From the NCBI GenBank assembly GCA_023251335.1, contig JAHEZA010000188.1, forward strand, positions 1 to 5,740: DNA of 5,740 nucleotides. The letters are read 5' to 3'. The notes beneath the pieces were generated by a model. That model did no database searches. It had not been told where the DNA came from and was given only the letters and a program-made list of their open reading frames with translations. This stretch comes from Chitinophagaceae bacterium (GTDB lineage Bacteria; Bacteroidota; Bacteroidia; Chitinophagales; Chitinophagaceae). Of the stretch, positions 1 to 5,740 are shown piece after piece (positions within the stretch are counted from its first letter, which is position 1; each line of letters starts with the position of its first letter). Made by a program: the position numbers and the translations under genes.

Positions 1-3000
1 GATTTTTGCAAACTGTGCAAAATCGCCAGCAATTTGTGATAGATGCTCTATTTGTTCTAACAAAATCCCTGCAACATATAAAGAGATATTTTTTACATCT
101 GGCGAGTTGGTATCTATCGCCATTTGTAAATATTGCAGGTTTAGTTTCATTGGAGTAAGTGGATTTTTTATTTCATGGGCTACCTGTCGTGCCATTTCGC
201 GCCATGCTCCTTCTCTTTCACTTTTAGCGAGCATCCCGGCACTTAAATCCAGCTTTTTCACCATTTTGTTGTACTCTTTTACCAAGGCACCAATCTCGTC
301 ATTTCTTTTCCACGTAATTTCTTCATTTCCGGTAGCAAGATTAATTTTTTTCATCTTATCACTGATAAGAGAAAAAGACCTTGTAATACGATTGGTTACA
401 AATAAGGCAATAATCCCTGCTACGAGAAATATAAATGCATTCAGATTAATGATGGTGACAAGGAAATTTGAAATCTCGTCCTGCAGTTTATTCTGTGATT
501 CAAAGTAAGGAATATTCAGATAAGCATACTCCTTGCCGCGTTCATCTCTTACCGGGAGATAGTTACTTAAATAGCTAAGGCTTCCTATCTTTTGCTCCTG
601 AAAATATTGAACATCCTTTAACTTACTTAATTGATAAAAAGCAACCGGATCCATTTTCTCACTTACGATTCCCTTACTGTAAGGCAACGGAACTGAAGAA
701 ACTTTTAAATTGCCATTCAAATCATACAGATTGATATCAGTTGCATGGATAGTAGAAACCTTATTTATGATGTCTTCTAATCTATTGTGAGAAAGGCTTT
801 CGAAATGCAACAACTCGTAATTTTTAATAGACATTGTATCCATGGCGCTGCGCAATTCGTTTTCCATAACATGTATCGTGCGGCTTAGTTTTTCACGGTT
901 ATTGCTGTGGTAGCGGCCAATAAAAAACAGGATAGTGGTAACTCCAATAATAATAAATGAGAATAAACTTACAAGGATTATGATACCGTGAACCTGATTA
1001 CGAATAGTCAACTGAAAAAACGTTCTGACATTTGACATGTACTTTCGTTCGGCCAGTAAGTGTTGAGCCACATTAAAAAATATAGCAATCAATAAGAAAG
1101 AACAAAACAGGTAGGCAAATAGCGTAACGGACTCAATGAAGAATCTATCCTGTCGTGCAATTACAATTACTTTATCCCCATTGGCTTTGTACCATAATTC
1201 TTCATATCCATTTTTTTGAACTGTTTTAAATTCATTATAGGTAAAATTGCTATTATCAATTTCTGTTGTAAAAGGATAGTCATTATAGCTGGTACTTAGT
1301 TGGTTATTATTATACACAGCAAATGCATAAACGGGTGAGCTTTCTATAGAATTGCCATTCCCTTTCGAAAAAAGCTCAGGATACAAGGCATCGTTTTTAT
1401 ATCTTTTTGGTTTCGAAATAATAAAGATGGAACCCAGGGTATCATCTGAAGAATTCTTGATAGTTTTTCTACTGATGTAGTTAAACCTGTCATAGGAAAT
1501 ATCATATAAAAACAGATCAGGAATTGTCGTCGGTTTACCCTGCGTTTGAATGATGGCATTGAGAGAGTTATAAGTCGTTGAATCATCATTAAATAATGGT
1601 GACTCCGCGCTGTTAAAGGTGTATATCTTAGTATCATACTTGTTCAGATAACCCGAAAAATTTTCATTGATCAAACTATCTTTCAAAAACCTGTTTTGAT
1701 ATGGGTTTTTAAACCTGTAAAAAATGTCAGATAGATAATCGTTCGTAAAGTCTTTTAAAATAATACTTACAATTACCGGCCCGGAAGGGTCCACCTTGTT
1801 AGCGAGGTTTTCGGCAAAATGCTTTCTTTCATCCAATTCCTTTGTCCTGTTTTGAAAAACAATAACCGTCGTAATAGAAACTGAAAAAAAGAAAACCCAA
1901 AAAATAAATTTGGACGAAACCAGGTTGTATGCCTGCAACAATAGAAATTTAAAATTGAGGAGATAAATGAAAAGAAGCAGCCAGCCCAGGAGCATTAGAT
2001 TAAAACTGGAATGAGCCGAATGCCTTCTAAAAGTCAAAATAATTAAACCGGTAATCGCGACAATTAAATAAGGGATATATCTTCTTTTATCACCGGTAAA
2101 AGCATTCAGCGGCTGAAGCAATATTTGGATCAGAAAAAAATATCCCGTAGCGATACAACCCAAAACAATAAAACCAATAACGCTATAAATATCCAGGGTG
2201 AAAAAATTGATGACATCAAATGAGATTTGTGAATCAGAAACAAGGCTGCGTATCGTATAGCCTCCTATCATGGTGATTAGGATCATTAAAATCGCCACCA
2301 AAAAAATCGCGGCATATTTATATAAATCATGTTTAAATGAAATTTTTGTAAAATCGTAATTAAAATAATATCTTATAAAAAGAACGATCCAGATAAATAG
2401 GATTGAATTAATTAGCAAGTCGCCCAATGATCTCAAAATAAAATTAGCTCCATATATACTCGGATCAAATAATTGCAATTGATGAAAATTAAATGGTACG
2501 GGGAAGCGGTAGCTTAATATTCTCAAAAAAATGACTGGAGAGATAAGAACGAAAAAGCCAATCCGGAATCCTTTTTTTTCTACATAAAAATTAGCAAGTC
2601 TGTGGATAAAAAATAAGATCATCAGCGAAGCTAAAATTCGCAGCCATATTGAAAACATATTATCATGTGCTACCGGATTGCTTAGCTGGTCCAGATAAAA
2701 CAGCGATTTCCCATCGATATCTTTTATTACATGCTTGGTGGGCGTAACACTGATGTCGTATGTTCTTTCTATATTGCCTTCTGCGACGAAAGAGTTTTGT
2801 AAATATTTATTTTCAATGTAATAATTCCATTTTACCGGTATCAGAAAAACCATTTTGTAATTTGTGCCCTGTGCATTGGCCATGGTTCGCTGATTGACTA
2901 CATACCAGCCATTCAATAACTTTTGGAAACTGGTTCCATCTTCACCATGGATCAATGTCGAATCGGGCTCTATTACTTGCGTATTCCAAAAGACAGGAAG

Positions 3001-3303
3001 CATCTTTCCTGGTTCAGTAATTTTATAAAAAAATATAAAATATTTTTTTTCAACTTGTCTATTTAGCTCGTCTTCATCATATGTGCCTTCAATTATATTG
3101 TTGATTAACGCAGTATCTCCGGTGAAAGCATCAATTTCTCTCTGATGTTTCTTGATGTCCTTTTGTATATTTTTTTGGGCAGCGTTTGAAGAGGAACTTC
3201 CGCTCCAGTAATTATTAATTATGAAAGCAAACGTCAACAGCCATGCTGCTATTATGAGCAAAAATGAATTTCTTCTAAAAAAAGTATTATTATAAACGTT
3301 CAA
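1..3303 (-). CDS. Large multi-pass sensor histidine kinase, NtrY/NtrB-like, 3' end outside window
   Basis: This is a membrane sensor kinase that should autophosphorylate on a histidine and pass the phosphate to an unseen response regulator. I translated an uninterrupted frame of 1101 codons; it runs off the left edge, so the ATP-binding (HATPase) domain is missing here. Membrane segments lie near residues 14-29, 219-235, 245-265, 288-314, 327-352, 369-396, 407-424, 433-457, 465-484, 724-750, 770-798 and 945-970. This topology puts residues 34-215, 485-720 and 800-940 outside the cytoplasm; the last two look Cache/PAS-like, which is inference. A HAMP linker follows (about 970-1020, with DEIG at 1002-1005). 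Next comes the H-box AWREMARQVAHEIKNPLTP with phospho-acceptor His1043, then the second DHp helix. No in-frame ATG occurs before about residue 105, after the first membrane segment. TTG at 3303-3301, two bases after the mazG stop, is therefore the best start; an in-frame stop at 3330-3328 limits any extension. The ligand and partner are unknown. Confidence 0.9.
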   Translation of the reverse strand, partial: MNVYNNTFFRRNSFLLIIAAWLLTFAFIINNYWSGSSSSNAAQKNIQKDIKKHQREIDAFTGDTALINNIIEGTYDEDELNRQVEKKYFIFFYKITEPGKMLPVFWNTQVIEPDSTLIHGEDGTSFQKLLNGWYVVNQRTMANAQGTNYKMVFLIPVKWNYYIENKYLQNSFVAEGNIERTYDISVTPTKHVIKDIDGKSLFYLDQLSNPVAHDNMFSIWLRILASLMILFFIHRLANFYVEKKGFRIGFFVLISPVIFLRILSYRFPVPFNFHQLQLFDPSIYGANFILRSLGDLLINSILFIWIVLFIRYYFNYDFTKISFKHDLYKYAAIFLVAILMILITMIGGYTIRSLVSDSQISFDVINFFTLDIYSVIGFIVLGCIATGYFFLIQILLQPLNAFTGDKRRYIPYLIVAITGLIILTFRRHSAHSSFNLMLLGWLLLFIYLLNFKFLLLQAYNLVSSKFIFWVFFFSVSITTVIVFQNRTKELDERKHFAENLANKVDPSGPVIVSIILKDFTNDYLSDIFYRFKNPYQNRFLKDSLINENFSGYLNKYDTKIYTFNSAESPLFNDDSTTYNSLNAIIQTQGKPTTIPDLFLYDISYDRFNYISRKTIKNSSDDTLGSIFIISKPKRYKNDALYPELFSKGNGNSIESSPVYAFAVYNNNQLSTSYNDYPFTTEIDNSNFTYNEFKTVQKNGYEELWYKANGDKVIVIARQDRFFIESVTLFAYLFCSFLLIAIFFNVAQHLLAERKYMSNVRTFFQLTIRNQVHGIIILVSLFSFIIIGVTTILFFIGRYHSNNREKLSRTIHVMENELRSAMDTMSIKNYELLHFESLSHNRLEDIINKVSTIHATDINLYDLNGNLKVSSVPLPYSKGIVSEKMDPVAFYQLSKLKDVQYFQEQKIGSLSYLSNYLPVRDERGKEYAYLNIPYFESQNKLQDEISNFLVTIINLNAFIFLVAGIIALFVTNRITRSFSLISDKMKKINLATGNEEITWKRNDEIGALVKEYNKMVKKLDLSAGMLAKSEREGAWREMARQVAHEIKNPLTPMKLNLQYLQMAIDTNSPDVKNISLYVAGILLEQIEHLSQIAGDFAQFAKI

Positions 3304-3305
3304 GT

Positions 3306-4073
3306 TTAGGGCTTTTGTTTTTTGATTTCATTCCAGATGGCATCCATTTCTGCAAGCGTCATATTTCCAAGGTTTTCGCCTTTTTTTTGTACTTCAGTTT
3401 CCATCTGTGTAAATCTTTTTATAAATTTTTTATTAGTCAATTCTAATGCGTTTTCTGCATCCACTTTCAAAAATCGTACGTAATTAATTACTGAAAAGAA
3501 AAGATCGCCAGCCTCTTCTTCTATATGTTCGGTATTACCAGAATCAACTGCTTCCAGCAATTCGGTTTTTTCTTCTTCTACTTTTTCCCAAACCTGTTCT
3601 TTATTTGCCCATTCAAATCCAACCTGCTTTGCTTTTTCCTGGATACGCATTGCTTTCACCATTGCAGGCAGCGATTTGGGAACCCCACCCAACACCGACT
3701 TTTTGCCTTCTGATAATTTTATTTGTTCCCAGTTTTTCTTTACGTCTTCTTCATCTTCCACTTTCACATTTCCATAAATGTGCGGATGCCTTTTTATCAG
3801 TTTCTCACAAATTCCATCTATCACTTCCTGTAAAGTAAATTTATTTTCTTCAAGTCCTATTCTCGCATAGAAAATTATGTGTAATAACAAATCGCCCAAT
3901 TCTTCTTTTATTCCGTTCCAGTCTTTATCCGTAATCGCGTCGGCAAGTTCATAAGTTTCCTCAATAGTTTGCTGCCGGAGAGAATGGATGGTTTGTTTTT
4001 TATCCCATGGACATTTATCACGAAGTTCATCCATTATTTGTATTAATTTATTGAAATCTGCCGGCTGATTCAT
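3306..4073 (-). CDS. mazG: Nucleoside triphosphate pyrophosphohydrolase MazG
   Basis: MazG is a cytosolic house-cleaning enzyme that hydrolyses (d)NTPs, including non-canonical ones, to NMP and pyrophosphate using Mg2+. At 255 aa it is close to the length of E. coli MazG (about 263 aa) and has the same two-repeat layout. The N-terminal MazG domain shows CPWD at 21-24, LRQQ near 32-35, the EExxE metal motif (Glu38, Glu39, Glu42) and its partner ExxD (Glu58, Asp61). A central segment holds KRHPHIYG at 94-101 and the LGGVPKSLPA stretch at 128-137. The C-terminal repeat has a second metal site: Glu167, Glu168 and Glu171, then EEEAGD ending at Asp190. In E. coli the C-terminal domain carries the main activity, and both sets of acidic residues are intact here. 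The ATG lies 10 bases after the DUF3667 stop and has no Shine-Dalgarno sequence, only an A/T-rich leader. The sensor kinase begins 2 bases downstream. Nothing suggests that the gene is damaged. Confidence 0.96.
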   Translation of the reverse strand: MNQPADFNKLIQIMDELRDKCPWDKKQTIHSLRQQTIEETYELADAITDKDWNGIKEELGDLLLHIIFYARIGLEENKFTLQEVIDGICEKLIKRHPHIYGNVKVEDEEDVKKNWEQIKLSEGKKSVLGGVPKSLPAMVKAMRIQEKAKQVGFEWANKEQVWEKVEEEKTELLEAVDSGNTEHIEEEAGDLFFSVINYVRFLKVDAENALELTNKKFIKRFTQMETEVQKKGENLGNMTLAEMDAIWNEIKKQKP

Positions 4074-4083
4074 TTGTTATAAG

Positions 4084-5139
4084 TTAAATTTGAAAAATAG
4101 AGACAAATGCAAAAAAAGTAAAGAGAAGCACAATTAGTAAAAGGAAAGAAAGGGAAAATATGGAAAATTTTAAAACGGTTTTTGCCCGCCGTTGCTGATA
4201 AAAGTTCCTCATTGCTTTATACAAGTAAAAAATGATCGTGATAACAACCAGACCGTTGATATAACCTAGCCAATCCCATTTCAAAACGTGCTCAACCCGG
4301 GAAATGCAAATAGTTAACAGCATTGCAATAAATACAAAAATGTAAAAGTGTAAGGAAAAAATGGCATGGGCTACGTAATAAAATTGTTTGTGGCGGATAT
4401 AAAGTAATTTCAAAAGCAGGGCTACCAAAGGCAAAGAAATAAAAAGGATTTGAGGGAAATGATGTAGAAGACTGTTTAAAAAATCAGTAACAAGCTTTGC
4501 AGGCTGGTTATGATATTTATTATTGATAGCAATCGACTTATAAGTCAAATTGCGTTTTATCCAACCGTCGTTAACAGTTCCCGACTTTAATGCAGAATCG
4601 TATTGAACCCTGTTATTGTATAAAGATTTCTGGCCGAAAACTGTAACACCATTCAGCGGATTCAAACTGTCCTTGTAGCGACTAAATTCTTCCCGGCTCA
4701 TAGGTGTGCCGCCATTTAATACTTTTGTAAAATTATTAAATTCTTCCGGAGACATAGAATTGATCGCCTGTTCGGTTTTTCCATTTATTATAAATCCTTT
4801 GTTCTTCATTTCAGAATCAGTAAGATGAAAAACTGAAAAAAAAATTAAAAAAAATATAAATGAAGTAAAGATGTACATCCTTACCGGATTTAAGTAAGAT
4901 GCTCTTCTTCCCTTCACATATTCTTTCGATAAAAATCCCGGTTTAAAAAGAAGATCTTTTAGCGTGGAAAAAAACTTTCCGTCAAAATGAGTAATATCAT
5001 TGAAGAAGTGGGATACTAATTGCCACAAGGATTCTTTTGGTTCAATATTTTGCTGACCGCAATTATGGCAATATTTACCAATAACCATCGTTCCACAATT
5101 AAGGCAGTTCTTTTCTTTCCTTTGAGAAAGATGCGACAT
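4084..5139 (-). CDS. DUF3667 family zinc-ribbon integral membrane protein
   Basis: This 351-aa membrane protein is of unknown function. The N-terminus has a zinc-ribbon pattern: Cys12, Cys15, Cys24 and Cys27, in the form CxxCG-x8-CxxCG. It is followed by the conserved amphipathic DUF3667 stretch (about 35-90), with motifs such as FFNDITHFDGKFF, LLFKPGFLSKEYVKGRR and YLNPVRMYIF. Membrane segments lie at about 87-105, 229-247, 253-280, 290-309 and 323-347. A hydrophilic loop of about 120 residues (106-228) separates the first two and should be extracytoplasmic if the ribbon is in the cytoplasm. Histidines sit in and near the later helices (His226, His227, His258, His264); a structural or metal role for them is only a guess. 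The family assignment rests on recognising the ribbon plus the NPVRMY-type motif. The gene is the first of the minus-strand unit, is followed 10 bases later by mazG, and ends in TAA. The ATG at 5139 has no Shine-Dalgarno sequence. Confidence 0.88.
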   Translation of the reverse strand: MSHLSQRKEKNCLNCGTMVIGKYCHNCGQQNIEPKESLWQLVSHFFNDITHFDGKFFSTLKDLLFKPGFLSKEYVKGRRASYLNPVRMYIFTSFIFFLIFFSVFHLTDSEMKNKGFIINGKTEQAINSMSPEEFNNFTKVLNGGTPMSREEFSRYKDSLNPLNGVTVFGQKSLYNNRVQYDSALKSGTVNDGWIKRNLTYKSIAINNKYHNQPAKLVTDFLNSLLHHFPQILFISLPLVALLLKLLYIRHKQFYYVAHAIFSLHFYIFVFIAMLLTICISRVEHVLKWDWLGYINGLVVITIIFYLYKAMRNFYQQRRAKTVLKFSIFSLSFLLLIVLLFTFFAFVSIFQI

Positions 5140-5264
5140 AGGGGCTGTTAATTTATTTTATAATTTCCGGTTAAAAATAACAAACAAAAATCGCTTTATG
5201 GATTAATGAATTATTTTACATTCCTAATACCTTAAATCCAATCACTTCTCATCAGTATTTTCAA
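5140..5264. promoter_or_regulatory. Divergent intergenic region
   Basis: This 125-base, AT-rich spacer lies between the DUF3667 start (minus strand) and the secreted-protein start (plus strand), so both promoters should sit here. It is the only substantial non-coding stretch in the window. I saw no clear hairpin, operator-like palindrome or Shine-Dalgarno sequence before either start. On the plus strand no convincing Bacteroidota-type promoter pair (TTTG with TAnnTTTG) could be picked out; TACCTTAA at 5228-5235 is a weak -7-like match without a well-placed partner. Confidence 0.6.
5155..5184 (-). promoter_or_regulatory. Candidate promoter for the DUF3667-mazG-kinase unit
   Basis: Read on the minus strand, TTTG (5184-5181) is followed after 18 bases by TATAAAAT (5162-5155). 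This partly resembles the Bacteroidota primary-sigma promoter: TTTG, about 19-21 bases, then TAnnTTTG. A second TTTG lies at 5188-5185, giving a 22-base spacer. The -7 box lacks the usual TTTG ending, and the implied leader would be only about 10 bases long. In such AT-rich DNA a match of this quality can occur by chance. Confidence 0.25.
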
Positions 5265-5654
5265 ATGAATAAATCTATTTTTCGGCTCACCTGTTTGTGT
5301 ATTACATTCACTTTTTTTTGTTTTTTTTCAACAGATGCTCAATATTATTATAAAGATATTCTTAGCAATATAGAACAGAACAAAGAATTTTCGATCTTAA
5401 AGAATGGAAATATAAAGATGATAAAAGTAGAAAGCTTTGATGAAAAAGATCAACCGAGCAACGGCTTTCTTTGCGAAAAAAGAATTAATAAAGACTTTTC
5501 CGAGTCCCAGATGATTTCGAAATCTAACATTACGGAACAATCACTTTTGGTATCCCGGTATGATAAAAGTGGAAGGATCCTTGAAACCACTACCAATACG
5601 CCCACCACTACCAACACAATTGATTTTGAATATGATTCTGCAGGATTGCTCTAG
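5265..5654 (+). CDS. Secreted YD-repeat-like protein, ends at an in-frame amber codon
   Basis: The product is a 129-aa exported protein of unknown function. The ATG is followed by Lys3 and Arg7, a hydrophobic core (about 8-21) and a likely signal peptidase I site after Ala25 in DAQ, typical of Bacteroidota exported proteins. There is no lipobox at Cys19. The mature part is polar and contains short Tyr-Asp/Gly motifs, RYDKSGRILE (98-107) and FEYDSAGLL (121-129), spaced 24 residues apart like YD/RHS-type repeats. A threonine-rich doublet lies between them. The frame stops at TAG (5652-5654), but the next 28 codons in the same frame continue the pattern, so this is probably the front part of a longer gene and not a complete small protein. 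It is transcribed divergently from DUF3667, and nothing links the two in function. The family assignment is tentative. Confidence 0.6.
   Translation: MNKSIFRLTCLCITFTFFCFFSTDAQYYYKDILSNIEQNKEFSILKNGNIKMIKVESFDEKDQPSNGFLCEKRINKDFSESQMISKSNITEQSLLVSRYDKSGRILETTTNTPTTTNTIDFEYDSAGLL
5312..5328 (+). repeat. T8-G-T8 homopolymer tract in signal-peptide codons
   Basis: Eight T, one G and eight T lie within the codons for the hydrophobic core of the signal peptide (Phe-Phe-Cys-Phe-Phe region, residues 16-22). Such tracts are prone to slippage and to sequencing indels. As given, the frame is intact across the tract. Confidence 0.7.
5586..5621 (+). repeat. 18-base imperfect tandem duplication in the secreted gene
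   Basis: Two adjacent 18-base units (5586-5603 and 5604-5621) share ACCACTACCAA followed by a T/C difference and AC, so 13 of 18 bases are identical. They are in frame and encode TTTNTP and TTTNTI (residues 108-119), a threonine-rich linker between the two YD-like motifs. The length is a multiple of three, so gain or loss of a unit would keep the frame. Confidence 0.6.
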
Positions 5655-5740
5655 TTGATAAGTACCAAAACAATAGGAGATGGCGATAGTACTGGAATCA
5701 TTGAAACTCACCAATATTTTTATAAAAACGGAAAGCCTGA
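5655..5740 (+). pseudogene. In-frame continuation after the amber codon, open to the window end
   Basis: Directly after TAG the same frame reads 28 sense codons to the right edge. They include a Gly/Asp-rich stretch (IGDGDSTG) and HQYFYKNGKP, a third motif like the two YD motifs upstream and spaced about 28-30 residues from the second. No start with a leader of its own is apparent. It is best read as the rest of the gene that begins at 5265, cut off by a nonsense change and by the window edge. A sequencing error at the TAG would have the same appearance. Confidence 0.5.

Noticed and set aside
107..508. Open frame of 133 codons on the plus strand
   Set aside because: It lies antisense to the HAMP and H-box part of the kinase, which is the recognisable protein there; its translation is a Ser/Phe/Ile-rich shadow without motifs.
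1344..1637. Open frame of 97 codons on the minus strand
   Set aside because: It is in a different frame from the kinase, whose own frame is continuous through this stretch; the sequence has no recognisable motif.
2572..2579. T8 run (A8 in the coding strand) inside the kinase, with a second at 3043-3050, as possible phase-variation or frameshift sites
   Set aside because: Both encode Glu-Lys-Lys in an intact frame, and A-runs of this size are common in AT-rich Bacteroidota genes; no alternative frame of interest opens after them.
3525..3838. Two overlapping plus-strand open frames opposite mazG
   Set aside because: They are antisense shadows of mazG, whose conserved acidic motifs are intact; their translations are Phe/Leu/Pro-rich and motif-free.
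3306..4073. A mazEF-like toxin-antitoxin context around mazG
   Set aside because: The neighbours are a DUF3667 membrane protein and a histidine kinase; no small toxin or antitoxin gene adjoins mazG.
5140..5264. Possible terminator, riboswitch or operator palindrome in the divergent spacer
   Set aside because: No stable GC stem followed by a T-run, and no clear inverted repeat, could be found by eye.

Overview
The window looks like a piece of a Bacteroidota chromosome, most likely Chitinophagaceae or a relative. It is AT-rich, and none of the starts has a Shine-Dalgarno sequence, only A/T-rich leaders. It carries a DUF3667 membrane protein of a kind common in this phylum, and the secreted protein's predicted signal-peptide cleavage site ends in Ala-Gln, as is typical there. 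The lineage is inferred from these signs and not from any search.

Three genes on the minus strand fill positions 1 to 5139 and read as one transcription unit. In order of transcription they are a DUF3667 zinc-ribbon membrane protein (5139-4084), MazG nucleoside triphosphate pyrophosphohydrolase (4073-3306), and a very large membrane sensor histidine kinase (3303 to beyond position 1). The gaps are 10 and 2 bases, so coupled translation is likely. The kinase frame is open for 1101 codons, has no ATG near its 5' end, and probably starts at a TTG. It has about 12 membrane segments, three extracytoplasmic regions, a HAMP linker and an NtrY/NtrB-type H-box. Its ATP-binding domain lies off the left edge.

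A 125-base divergent intergenic region (5140-5264) separates this unit from a plus-strand gene starting at 5265. That gene encodes a secreted protein with a clear signal peptide and YD-like repeat motifs. It meets an in-frame TAG at 5652-5654, but the same frame stays open to the window end and keeps encoding repeat-like sequence. The gene is therefore either recently interrupted, mis-sequenced, or (less likely) read through.

No RNA genes, insertion sequences, CRISPR arrays, integration sites or convincing terminators were seen. I find no clearly new biological system. The points most worth a second look are the interrupted secreted gene, the architecture of the kinase, and the tight linkage of DUF3667, mazG and the kinase.
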